A DNA stretch of 39,209 nt, taken from IMG/VR virus record IMGVR_UViG_3300009155_003429, positions 1 to 39,209 of that record; one strand, 5' to 3'. The notes below the pieces were generated by a model. It had not been told where the DNA came from. It searched no databases and saw only the letters and a program-made list of their open reading frames with translations. Positions 1-6,289 of the stretch are shown one piece after another. This DNA comes from a virus. The position numbers were made by a program, and so were the translations under genes. Numbering within the stretch: the stretch's first letter is position 1; every line of letters starts with the position of its first letter.

Positions 1-1
1 C

Positions 2-85
2 AATCCAAACTTTGGAAGACATTGGTGGGAGTTAGATCCAACCTACTGGTTGGTTAAATTAATTAAGAAGCGGGAGACTGCTTAA
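2..85 (+). CDS. C-terminal end of a fatty-acid desaturase-like protein (partial)
   Basis: Only the last 27 codons are in the window, entering from the left edge and ending at TAA 83-85. The peptide contains GRHWWELDPTYW followed by a Lys-rich end. This resembles the C-terminus of membrane acyl-CoA/acyl-lipid delta-9 desaturases, where a WWE(I/L)D-type sequence follows the last histidine box. The competing frame 1 gives a less family-like tail. The reading frame overlaps the 3' end of the convergent acyl carrier protein gene by 23 nt. A desaturase next to an acyl carrier protein makes sense, because both act on acyl chains. The histidine boxes lie outside the window, so the family call rests on the tail alone. 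Confidence 0.45.
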   Translation, partial: NPNFGRHWWELDPTYWLVKLIKKRETA

Positions 86-311
86 GAAGAATAATGCCGT
101 CATAAAAATCATTTAGGGTAGTGGCCAATCTGACAGAGGGATGATCCATGTCTATCTCAATACCAAATTCATCTTCACAGGCAACGACTAACTCTGTAAG
201 ACTTAGACTGTCTAGCTCAAGATCAGTTTTAAGATGCATGGTTAAAGTTACATTGGAAACACCACTATAGTGTTCAGTGAGCGCAATAAGTTTTTCAGCA
301 ATATTATCCAT
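63..311 (-). CDS. acpP: Acyl carrier protein
   Basis: An 82-residue acidic protein of the usual acyl carrier protein size. The phosphopantetheine attachment motif D-S-L is at residues 34-36 (Ser35), within LELDSLSLTEL. The following helix, VVACEDEFGIEIDMD, is typical of the family's acidic helix II. Carrier proteins hold growing acyl chains as thioesters on the prosthetic group, which a host transferase would add. The gene is convergent with the desaturase-like tail and divergent from the AbrB-like gene. I see no good Shine-Dalgarno sequence before the ATG. It could serve lipid synthesis or a dedicated acyl transfer; the sequence does not decide. Confidence 0.88.
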   Translation of the reverse strand: MDNIAEKLIALTEHYSGVSNVTLTMHLKTDLELDSLSLTELVVACEDEFGIEIDMDHPSVRLATTLNDFYDGIILLKQSPAS

Positions 312-367
312 AAATTATAAAGTTAAGTATAACTATATATAGCATAGCGAACAATTAGGAGTTAGAT

Positions 368-538
368 ATGAAAAAAGAATATGCAGTAGAAGAAATATTT
401 GAAGACATCCCCGGAGACCCGGACAATGTAATGATGAAGATCCCGCCCGAGGTTCTTGAACAAATGGGATGGGAGAATGGTACAGTGTTAGATATAACGT
501 TGGAGGACGGTGCAATCAGCATTAAGAAGCATGGCTAA
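368..538 (+). CDS. Small AbrB/SpoVT-like domain protein
   Basis: A 56-residue protein. Its centre ([19 protein letters not shown], residues 25-43) matches the swapped-hairpin AbrB/MazE pattern: Pro-Pro-x-(V/L)-L, a Gly-Trp turn, then a beta pair ending in IKK. Proteins of this fold are usually DNA-binding dimers such as transition regulators or antitoxins. No toxin partner lies beside it. An AGGAG Shine-Dalgarno precedes ATG 368. The stop codon overlaps the start of the IF-1 gene by 8 nt (ATGGCTAA), so the two are probably translationally coupled. It may be a regulator or only a structural relic of the fold. Confidence 0.6.
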   Translation: MKKEYAVEEIFEDIPGDPDNVMMKIPPEVLEQMGWENGTVLDITLEDGAISIKKHG

Positions 539-752
539 AAATTCAGAATTAATAGAACTAATAGGCACAGTCACAGAGGTATTACCAAATTCTACATTCA
601 GAGTTAGAGTAGAAAATATGGAGCACATGTTAATTTGCTACATTGGAGGAAAACTCAAAAAGCATAAAATTAAAGTAATTTTAGGAGACAATGTGAGATT
701 AGAAGTTAGTCCATATGACCTAAGCAAGGGCAGAATAACCTTTAGGTTATAA
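531..752 (+). CDS. infA: Translation initiation factor IF-1
   Basis: A 73-residue protein that aligns along its whole length with bacterial IF-1. It starts [14 protein letters not shown], has the PN-x-x-FRV strand (residues 24-30), [15 protein letters not shown] in the middle, and the diagnostic end [16 protein letters not shown]-1 is an OB-fold protein that binds the 30S A site and helps IF-2 and IF-3 select the start codon. A longer in-frame start at 510 is possible, but 531 matches the family length and gives the 8-nt overlap with the gene before it. A phage copy could tune initiation on phage mRNAs; that role is inferred. Confidence 0.93.
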   Translation: MAKNSELIELIGTVTEVLPNSTFRVRVENMEHMLICYIGGKLKKHKIKVILGDNVRLEVSPYDLSKGRITFRL

Positions 753-753
753 C

Positions 754-1416
754 ATGAATTCGATACTTGAGCGTACATATTCAGTGTGTAACAACGTTCG
801 AGAGAATAATATCGATCCTATTAGCTTTAAAAGACTCATAGGGCAATTACGTAAAGAATTTTCAAATCACAATTTTGATGTCATGGTCACAGTCAAGAAA
901 GAAAAGTTTCTTGCAACATCAGAATTTTATGTCATGGCCTATTACGACAATGACGCAGACTACGAAGGTGAAACTTCGATTGAAATTGTACTGCATCATA
1001 ACTTTTTAAAAAATGAATTGTTTGGAAGAATTCAAATGACTGAGATGCTCACTGAAATATTTGATGCTACAGTACATGAATATAGACATCAAAAGCAAAG
1101 CAGGCAACGACAGTACAAGACCTACGGAGAACACTATACTACCCCTTATAGTAAATACCTTGCCGACCCCGACGAACTAGATGCCTATGCACTTAGCATA
1201 GCCATAGAACTGTTACGGGCTATAGGTGAGCAAAAAGCCAAAACATATTTGACTAGAATAACTGTATTGAGCAGGCGAAGAAATGGCGTTAGGTACGCTA
1301 GTCCAAATTTGAATGCCTACATAAGGTGTTTTGGCTTTGACTTTTTGGTAAGACGCTTGGCCAAAAAAGTCTATAAACATTTAGAAACACTTGACAAGCG
1401 TTATATTTTCCTGTAA
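754..1416 (+). CDS. Putative HExxH metallopeptidase-like protein
   Basis: A 220-residue protein with HEYRH at residues 108-112, an HExxH zinc-binding motif. About 28 residues later comes DPDELDAYA (138-146), whose acidic residues could supply the third ligand. The region before HEYRH is mostly helical (TEMLTEIFDATV), as in zincin metallopeptidases. It starts 1 nt after the IF-1 stop. A similar arrangement (HEVIH followed by RDEMGAHS) occurs in the 5515-6243 protein, so the two look like distant paralogues. Substrate and localisation are unknown, and no signal peptide is visible. The C-terminus is Lys/Arg-rich, which would suit nucleic-acid or nucleoprotein contact. Confidence 0.55.
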   Translation: MNSILERTYSVCNNVRENNIDPISFKRLIGQLRKEFSNHNFDVMVTVKKEKFLATSEFYVMAYYDNDADYEGETSIEIVLHHNFLKNELFGRIQMTEMLTEIFDATVHEYRHQKQSRQRQYKTYGEHYTTPYSKYLADPDELDAYALSIAIELLRAIGEQKAKTYLTRITVLSRRRNGVRYASPNLNAYIRCFGFDFLVRRLAKKVYKHLETLDKRYIFL

Positions 1417-1419
1417 AAT
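1391..1419 (+). promoter_or_regulatory. Sigma70-type promoter TTGACA-17-TAAAAT
   Basis: TTGACA at 1391-1396, a 17-nt spacer, and TAAAAT at 1414-1419, inside the end of the upstream gene. The -10 box ends only 6 nt before the phosphoesterase ATG at 1426. A start 6-7 nt downstream would give a leaderless or nearly leaderless message. Confidence 0.6.
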
Positions 1420-1425
1420 TACACT

Positions 1426-2340
1426 ATGAAAATTGCAATCTGTTCTGATCTCCATTTGGAATTTGGAGACATTATCCTTAAGAATGAAGAATCTGCGGAT
1501 GTACTAATCCTTGGCGGAGATATCCTAGTGGCTGCTGACTTTGGCAAGCCTGATAGATATAATGTACTAGAACCCGGTGCCAAAGATTCTCGTTACACGG
1601 ATTTTATGAAACGATGCAGTTTCCAATTCCCCAAGGTGATTTTGGTCGTAGGTAATCACGAACACTACCATGGCGATTTTCAAAAGACAATTCCGATCCT
1701 TAAAGATAAGTTTAAAGACTTAGAAAATGTGTATGTGCTTGATCAAAGTCAAGTAGTCATTGACGATGTTACCTTTATAGGTGGCACACTGTGGACTGAC
1801 ATGAACAACGAAGATCCATTGACCATGCTGCATATAAAAGGTATGATGAATGATTTTCGAACTGTGTACAACGGTACAATGCAACGCAGAGTTCCATTGT
1901 ACAAAGTCGGTGATGATGGACAGTATGTTGTCAATGAAAAAACTGGATTCTACATTGAAGACGGTTTCAAATTCAAAGATGAGCCTGCTAAGTTTACACC
2001 GGCAGAGGCAGTCAAGTATCATAAAGATATGGTTAACTACATTCAGTTGATGATTGAAGGTAAGTTTGATCAAAAGTTTGTAGTTGTCGGACATCACGCA
2101 CCCAGTCGCCTAAGTACGCATGAGCAGTACAAAGGAGAAACACTGATGAATGGCGGTTACAGTAGTAGCCTAGATGACTTCATCCTAGACCATCCGCAGA
2201 TCAAACTGTGGACACATGGACATACTCATCATGAGTTTGACTACATGATTGGCAGTACACGAATAGTATGTAACCCTAGAGGTTACGTTAACTACGAAGC
2301 TCAAGCAGACAATTTTAAATTAAAATACGTGGAGGTATAA
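1426..2340 (+). CDS. Calcineurin-like metallophosphoesterase
   Basis: A 304-residue protein with all five blocks of the calcineurin-like phosphoesterase family: SDLH (D8, H10), GGD (D32), GNHE (76-79), GHH (222-224) and HGHTHH (264-269). These residues bind the two-metal centre that hydrolyses phosphomono- or diesters. An insertion of about 80 residues between GNHE and GHH (TDMNNEDP to about residue 195) is longer than in minimal members and probably sets substrate choice. A sigma70-like promoter sits right in front, and the stop overlaps the next ATG by 1 nt. The substrate could be a nucleotide, nucleic acid or phosphoprotein. Confidence 0.87.
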   Translation: MKIAICSDLHLEFGDIILKNEESADVLILGGDILVAADFGKPDRYNVLEPGAKDSRYTDFMKRCSFQFPKVILVVGNHEHYHGDFQKTIPILKDKFKDLENVYVLDQSQVVIDDVTFIGGTLWTDMNNEDPLTMLHIKGMMNDFRTVYNGTMQRRVPLYKVGDDGQYVVNEKTGFYIEDGFKFKDEPAKFTPAEAVKYHKDMVNYIQLMIEGKFDQKFVVVGHHAPSRLSTHEQYKGETLMNGGYSSSLDDFILDHPQIKLWTHGHTHHEFDYMIGSTRIVCNPRGYVNYEAQADNFKLKYVEV

Positions 2341-2489
2341 TGGAAGAAATCAGCAACACCAAACTAGATATTGCATCGGCAACACAGGTAACAGCACAAA
2401 ATCTTTACGAGCTGTTGATGGAATTAGCGGCTCATATTAAGAAGTTAGAGGCAGAAAATGCAGAACTCCGCAATCAAATCAATGAGTGA
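2340..2489 (+). CDS. Small coiled-coil protein, unknown function
   Basis: A 49-residue ORF. The C-terminal half (LYELLMELAAHIKKLEAEN and on) has heptad-like leucines with Glu/Lys charge pairs, predicting a short coiled coil. GGAGGT just before the ATG is a near-perfect ribosome binding site. The ATG overlaps the phosphoesterase stop by one base, and its own stop overlaps the next gene by 8 nt. Size and context suggest a small oligomer or adaptor. No family recognised. Confidence 0.65.
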   Translation: MEEISNTKLDIASATQVTAQNLYELLMELAAHIKKLEAENAELRNQINE

Positions 2490-2790
2490 AGCAGATTTAA
2501 AACTGTTCAAAGATTGGCTTAGGTCAAATCTTAGTACAGGGCCTGTTACAGTGACTTTTACCAAGAAGGATGGATCTGAACGTGTAATGAAATGCACAAC
2601 AGATCCAACCTACATCTTGTTTAAAGATCCAACAGTGTTAGAATCTAGAAATGAGCGCACTGTCAGTGAAGAGGTTATGCCAGTTTACGATCTTGAATCA
2701 AATGGCTGGCGTAGCTTTCGATGGGACAGTATCAAACGAATTGAGTTTAACACCGGAGAAGACTTTGAGTACAGTAACGAGGCACAGTGA
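2482..2790 (+). CDS. SH3-like barrel phage protein (DUF2693-like)
   Basis: A 102-residue protein starting MSEADLKLFKDWLRSN. The middle, GPVTVTFTKKDGSERVMKC, and the end, VYDLESNGWRSFRWDSIKRI, fit the small SH3-like beta-barrel proteins common in T4-like phages. In these a DG-S-E-R-V-M-xC strand pair is followed by a W-R-S-F-R-W-D-S-I motif. ATG 2482 is preferred over the in-frame ATG at 2458 because it gives the ATGAGTGA 8-nt overlap seen elsewhere here. Function is unknown; such barrels often bind nucleic acid or peptides. Confidence 0.65.
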   Translation: MSEADLKLFKDWLRSNLSTGPVTVTFTKKDGSERVMKCTTDPTYILFKDPTVLESRNERTVSEEVMPVYDLESNGWRSFRWDSIKRIEFNTGEDFEYSNEAQ

Positions 2791-3004
2791 AAACTGCACT
2801 ATTAAACAAGTACCAGCCAACAGATCTACTCAAGCAGTAGTACATGAATTTATTGAGAATGATAGGCTTACTGTTATTCTCAACAAGTCAGTTAAGGTTG
2901 GAATGAAATGGAATGGTCGTGTCTACGAAGGTCGTGCCGCTGGCATGGACTTTGAAAGTGATGGACCTTCAATTATAAAAACACAAACAGGCCTAAGAGG
3001 TTGA
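2787..3004 (+). pseudogene. Frameshifted small phage protein
   Basis: GTG 2787 overlaps the previous TGA (GTGA) and opens VKTALLNKYQPTDLLKQ, which hits TAG at 2838-2840. A -1 shift at that point continues directly into VVHEFIENDRLTVILNKS and on to the TGA at 3002-3004, a smooth protein of about 72 residues. The downstream frame has no ATG, GTG or TTG of its own before Met codons deep in the fold. The simplest readings are a one-base deletion (natural or assembly error) or a recoding event at CAAGCAGTAG. I see no classical slippery heptamer. Function is unknown; the second half has a beta-rich look (VGMKWNGRVYEGRAAGMDF). Confidence 0.5.
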
Positions 3005-3005
3005 T

Positions 3006-3425
3006 ATGAAAGTTGGATTAAGTTATAGTCGCTGTGTTAGAGACATCGTTGAGGGAATTGTGGCCATTGAGGATGTACTAGTTATCATTAGTCGCACAGA
3101 CTTTGATCCGCATGACGATGCACAGTGGCAAGGTATTTGGGCAGGGTATACTGACTACCACGGATTGAGTAATCCAGAATGGGCTGAATACTCAAACGAA
3201 GATGAAGATCGATTCCGTTCAGTGAGTATTGAACTTTGGGAAAAAGGTAAACTGCATCAACCACGCAAGTTTGGCGCACACCCAAGTCGCCGACCTGAGA
3301 TTTGGTTAGAAACAGTTCTACCAAGCAGTGAGCTAGAGAATAATCCAGCTGCTAAAATGGCCTGGGAAAAATTTCAAACTATCGCAGGGTTGACCAACGT
3401 GAAGTTAGACAAGGAATATAAATGA
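3006..3425 (+). CDS. Conserved T4-like phage protein of unknown function
   Basis: A 139-residue soluble protein starting MKVGLSYSRCVRDIVEG, with a central DFDPHDDAQWQGIW segment and a C-terminal RRPEIWLETVLPSSELENN. The opening and the ISRTDFDPH motif resemble a hypothetical protein shared by T4-like cyanophages, by memory of the family only. It is acidic, with no membrane segment or clear catalytic motif. It starts 1 nt after the frameshifted ORF and overlaps the next gene by 4 nt (ATGA), so it is part of the same operon. Confidence 0.7.
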   Translation: MKVGLSYSRCVRDIVEGIVAIEDVLVIISRTDFDPHDDAQWQGIWAGYTDYHGLSNPEWAEYSNEDEDRFRSVSIELWEKGKLHQPRKFGAHPSRRPEIWLETVLPSSELENNPAAKMAWEKFQTIAGLTNVKLDKEYK

Positions 3426-3865
3426 TTAAAGAATTTATGAATATTGTAGAATCCATAGAAGGTATTAGTGACCATTGGTTTAAACATGGAAGTTTTGAAA
3501 CTTATAAACATTCTAACCCAATTCATTATAGGACAGCCCTTACATCCGGTACTATTGACACGCTAGAAGGACCTGTTGACTATCATGCAGGACACAAAAT
3601 TATCACTGGTCCCAAAGGTGAACAGTATCCGGTCACTGCTGAGAAATTTGCAGACTACTATGACGATAATGAAGATGGTACTGCTACGCCTAAAAAGATT
3701 ATCAAACGAGCTAAACTAGCAGATCACGATGGTGTAGTAAAAGCATCATGGGGCGATTTAAATTATAAGGCAGGTGAGGACTATATTGTACGACACGGTG
3801 AAAACGACTACGGTGTTGTAAAGAAAGATATCTTTGCACAGACTTACAATACTTCAAAGGCTTAA
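3422..3865 (+). CDS. Protein with two PGDYG-like repeats
   Basis: A 147-residue protein. Two stretches share one pattern: AGHKIITGPKGEQYPVTAEKF (about residues 56-76) and AGEDYIVRHGENDYGVVKKD (about 119-138). Each has Gly-x-(D/K)-(Y/I)-I-(V/T), a polar turn, then (Y/G)-x-V and a Lys, ending near an aromatic Tyr-Tyr or Thr-Tyr. This resembles the PGDYG small domain found in assorted bacterial and phage proteins, whose function is not known. The link between the repeats is Lys/Ala-rich with an acidic DDNEDG loop. ATGA overlap with the preceding gene. Confidence 0.55.
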   Translation: MIKEFMNIVESIEGISDHWFKHGSFETYKHSNPIHYRTALTSGTIDTLEGPVDYHAGHKIITGPKGEQYPVTAEKFADYYDDNEDGTATPKKIIKRAKLADHDGVVKASWGDLNYKAGEDYIVRHGENDYGVVKKDIFAQTYNTSKA

Positions 3866-3867
3866 TT

Positions 3868-4095
3868 ATGTTTGATTGGTTTAGAACACGCAGAGATTAT
3901 GAGATGCCCGTAATACCAAAGATTGAGCCGCCCAAGCAAGAACAAGAGCACTACAGCATTGGTATAACTGATGATAATCGTATAACTTTAAGAGTAGGTT
4001 ATACTACACTTACTATGAACCAAGAAGGTGTTCTCAATTTAATTGAAGCACTTGAATTATTTGCAAAGCAGACAAGGAAAGAAACAGATGCCTAA
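3868..4095 (+). CDS. Small conserved phage protein, unknown function
   Basis: A 75-residue protein. The N-terminus, [17 protein letters not shown], is basic and aromatic, followed by a Pro/Glu/Gln linker. The C-terminal beta-beta-alpha unit reads [17 protein letters not shown] and [12 protein letters not shown]. It precedes ClpP with an 8-nt overlap (ATGCCTAA), so the two are probably translated together. No family with known function recognised. Confidence 0.6.
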   Translation: MFDWFRTRRDYEMPVIPKIEPPKQEQEHYSIGITDDNRITLRVGYTTLTMNQEGVLNLIEALELFAKQTRKETDA

Positions 4096-4678
4096 CTTAG
4101 TACCCATGGTCATTGAGACCGAAGCCCGTGGCGAACGTGCCTACGACATTTACAGTCGCTTACTCAAAGACCGTATTGTCATGTTAGACACAGATGTCAA
4201 CGAACATTCAGCAAGTTTAATTGTAGCTCAACTTTTATTTTTAGAAAGTCAAGGAAATGAAGATATTCACTTTTTCATTAATAGCCCTGGCGGTGTTGTT
4301 ACCGCTGGTATGGCTATCTATGATACGATGCAGTTTATCAGACCCGACATATCGACCATCGTTATGGGACAGGCTTGTAGTATGGGTAGTCTGCTTGCCA
4401 CTGCTGGCGCTGCTGGCAAACGGAAAATTCTACCTAACGCTCGTCACATGATCCACCAGCCGTCAGGTGGTGCAGGTGGACAGGCCACAGACATGGAAAT
4501 TCAAGTCAAAGAGATTATCAAGATGAAAAAATCCCTAACTGAAATCTATGTTAAGCATAATTCAAAGGGTAAGACCTACGAAGAGTTCTATGCTGGTATG
4601 GAACGTGATAACTTTATGAGCGCTCAAGAATCTGTAGATTTTGGATTAGCAGACGAAATAATTACAAAACGTCCGTAA
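4088..4678 (+). CDS. clpP: ATP-dependent Clp protease proteolytic subunit
   Basis: A 196-residue protein with full ClpP architecture. The catalytic triad is Ser98 in [10 protein letters not shown], His123 in MIHQP and Asp174 in ERDNF, at nearly the positions of the Escherichia coli enzyme. INSPGG (65-69) and the end [10 protein letters not shown] are also canonical. ClpP forms a tetradecameric barrel fed by AAA+ partners (ClpX, ClpA or ClpC), none of which is in the window, so it would pair with host unfoldases. ATG 4088 is chosen over 4043 because it fits the family N-terminus. Phage ClpP proteins may act in host takeover or capsid protein processing; the role here is inferred. Confidence 0.95.
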   Translation: MPNLVPMVIETEARGERAYDIYSRLLKDRIVMLDTDVNEHSASLIVAQLLFLESQGNEDIHFFINSPGGVVTAGMAIYDTMQFIRPDISTIVMGQACSMGSLLATAGAAGKRKILPNARHMIHQPSGGAGGQATDMEIQVKEIIKMKKSLTEIYVKHNSKGKTYEEFYAGMERDNFMSAQESVDFGLADEIITKRP

Positions 4679-5398
4679 TTAGATCTTAACCAGATCCAAT
4701 ATACGTTGTAATTCCAGAGATTCTTGTATTCCTAGTCTCTGCATAGCGGCTCGTGTTTCCTTGCCCATAATTCCATCTGCACCAAATCTAGGTAATGCCT
4801 TGGGATCTTTGGCAAGTATTCTATCTTGTAGTTCTCTTACCTTAGGATCAGATTTAGCTGATGGTTTTCCAGTAGTAGGCGAACCAGGTGATTTATCCGC
4901 AGGACTAGTAGATTTTTTCTGCAAGGTATTACCGCGTAGGGGATGTTTTGCACCAAGGGGCAAATCTGCCTCGCATCCTACACCCGGATCTTCTCCGTCT
5001 AATCTTTCCCACGCAGGCTGCGGCGCTTTGGGGTCTGTAACAGCTTCACGCTCTGCACCAGTATAAAGATTTACAGGAATCTCAATGGTGTCAGCCACTG
5101 GCTGGCCGTCACTGTAGTGCCCTTTAGATGGATTTTCTTTAAAGAACTTAGTGGGTACAGTGTTTATAGAACTGAATCTACGTCTTGCACCACCGCTCAT
5201 AGTAATACCGAGATCAGCATAATTCAAACCCATGGCCTTGGCTAACTCCTGAGCACGTTGTCTAGCATCCGACGGACAGTATCCAAAACCGTGCCATTTG
5301 TGGGCCATGCCATATGGGCTGTCATCGTTATCGTTTTGCATGCCTCTCAGATCTTCTATATCTTCAGCTTCTGCTAGATAATCTTTAAATGATTTCAT
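4679..5398 (-). CDS. Putative capsid-targeted internal protein with peptidoglycan-binding-like domain
   Basis: A 239-residue protein. The N-terminus, MKSFKDYLAEAED, closely resembles the capsid targeting sequence of T4 internal proteins (MKTYQEFIAEA), which directs proteins into the prohead and is cut by the gp21 protease after an (I/L)-x-E motif. Here LAE at residues 8-10 fits. Residues about 40-100 form an unrecognised domain (HKWHGFGYCPSDARQRAQEL). Residues 155-190 are a Ser/Pro/Lys linker. The end (VRELQDRILAKDP, FGADGIMGKETRAAMQRLG) matches a PG_binding_1 repeat. A late-type AATAAATA lies upstream. It may be packaged with DNA and injected. Convergent with clpP, directly abutting. Confidence 0.6.
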   Translation of the reverse strand: MKSFKDYLAEAEDIEDLRGMQNDNDDSPYGMAHKWHGFGYCPSDARQRAQELAKAMGLNYADLGITMSGGARRRFSSINTVPTKFFKENPSKGHYSDGQPVADTIEIPVNLYTGAEREAVTDPKAPQPAWERLDGEDPGVGCEADLPLGAKHPLRGNTLQKKSTSPADKSPGSPTTGKPSAKSDPKVRELQDRILAKDPKALPRFGADGIMGKETRAAMQRLGIQESLELQRILDLVKI

Positions 5399-5416
5399 TG
5401 TACAATCCTAATATTT

Positions 5417-5425
5417 TATTTATTT
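5417..5425 (-). promoter_or_regulatory. T4-type late promoter, reverse strand
   Basis: The reverse strand reads AAATAAATA, one mismatch from the T4 late octamer TATAAATA. It is about 20 nt upstream of the internal-protein ATG at 5398, and the octamer lies in a 116-nt divergent spacer. Confidence 0.5.
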
Positions 5426-5487
5426 GAAAAAGAAATTTTATAAAAAATCACCATAAAGTACACACATAATTGAAAGCCGTAGTACAC

Positions 5488-5495
5488 TATAAATA
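5488..5495 (+). promoter_or_regulatory. T4-type late promoter TATAAATA
   Basis: Exact match to the T4 late promoter octamer, 19 nt before ATG 5515, with AGGAG at 5504-5508 as ribosome binding site. T4-like late promoters have this -10 element without a -35 box. Confidence 0.72.
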
Positions 5496-5514
5496 CTATG
5501 TCTAGGAGTGTGCT

Positions 5515-6243
5515 ATGGCCCGCGAAGCCTTTAATTGGTCTGCGTTAGATCGTTCTGTGTTATACTCAATGCTTTACAAGCTCAAACCTGAGATTGTAGA
5601 CCGAAGACTAACTGTTGATAAAATAAACAAACTATTAAGTCAGCATATCAAACAACATCTCCCAATAAATGTTGTTAGAAGCAGAATACCGCTAGTTAAT
5701 AAAAATGAAATTTGGATAGGCGGTGCTTATTATTCTGATTTGGATAAACTCAAACGAAAGCGTTTTATTGAAATTGAGTTTGCCTATTCTTCAAAAATTT
5801 CCACAGTACAGATAAGTAACTACCGTTGGGTACGTATGTGCAAATTATTTGCTGATACAGTGCTACACGAGGTCATTCACACAAGACAATATCGTGCTAG
5901 AGGGTTCAAGTCATTGCCCGGGTACGAAAGCACTGCCTATTATGCTAGAACACGACGAGAGCAAGAGTATTACGGGCATCGTGATGAAATGGGCGCTCAC
6001 TCTTTTAATCTAGCACAGGATATGATTGATAAATTTGGTTGGGATGTCAAGTCAATCAGAGCATATTTAGATTCAAAAGTTCCAAATCGAAGCCGTCTAA
6101 ACGGCTGGGGTAGATTCATGAAGGCATTTGAGTACGATCACAATCACCCAAAAGTACGCCAAATGAAGCGTAAAATTTTGAGCCAATTAGAGTATGCCTA
6201 TAACGGCAAACCATTTAAGACCCAAGATCACTTGACACACTGA
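5515..6243 (+). CDS. Putative HExxH metallopeptidase-like protein
   Basis: A 242-residue basic protein. HEVIH at residues 118-122 is an HExxH zinc motif within a helix (KLFADTVLHEVIHTRQYRARG). GHRDEMGAHSFNLA (155-168) is a likely third-ligand helix. The layout parallels the 754-1416 protein: a basic segment after HExxH, then DE and A-x-(S/A). It carries an exact late promoter, so it is made late and may be virion-associated or involved in maturation. The ligase promoter lies inside its 3' end. No secretion signal. Peptidase activity is predicted, not shown. Confidence 0.55.
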   Translation: MAREAFNWSALDRSVLYSMLYKLKPEIVDRRLTVDKINKLLSQHIKQHLPINVVRSRIPLVNKNEIWIGGAYYSDLDKLKRKRFIEIEFAYSSKISTVQISNYRWVRMCKLFADTVLHEVIHTRQYRARGFKSLPGYESTAYYARTRREQEYYGHRDEMGAHSFNLAQDMIDKFGWDVKSIRAYLDSKVPNRSRLNGWGRFMKAFEYDHNHPKVRQMKRKILSQLEYAYNGKPFKTQDHLTH

Positions 6244-6260
6244 TAATTAGACTGTATAAT
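6232..6260 (+). promoter_or_regulatory. Consensus sigma70 promoter TTGACA-17-TATAAT
   Basis: Perfect -35 (6232-6237) and -10 (6255-6260) boxes with ideal 17-nt spacing, overlapping the end of the previous gene. It would start transcription near 6267, 23 nt before the ligase ATG. This is typical of an early phage promoter read by unmodified host polymerase. Confidence 0.8.
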
Positions 6261-6261
6261 A

Positions 6262-6281
6262 CTAACATTAACCACTGTTAG
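6262..6281 (+). repeat. Inverted repeat at the ligase transcription start
   Basis: CTAACA (6262-6267) and TGTTAG (6276-6281) form a 6-bp inverted repeat with an 8-nt loop, immediately after the -10 box. The right arm shares AG with the AGGA ribosome binding site. It could be an operator or a 5' hairpin. Confidence 0.35.
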
Positions 6282-6289
6282 GAATCAAA

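Noticed and set aside
4088-4678. ClpP as the T4-type prohead protease
   Set aside because: The Ser98/His123/Asp174 order and flanking motifs are those of true ClpP, not of the gp21 family.
5399-5514. Possible replication origin in the A/T-rich divergent spacer
   Set aside because: Only late-type octamers and A/T richness are seen. There are no iterons or hairpins that would mark an origin.
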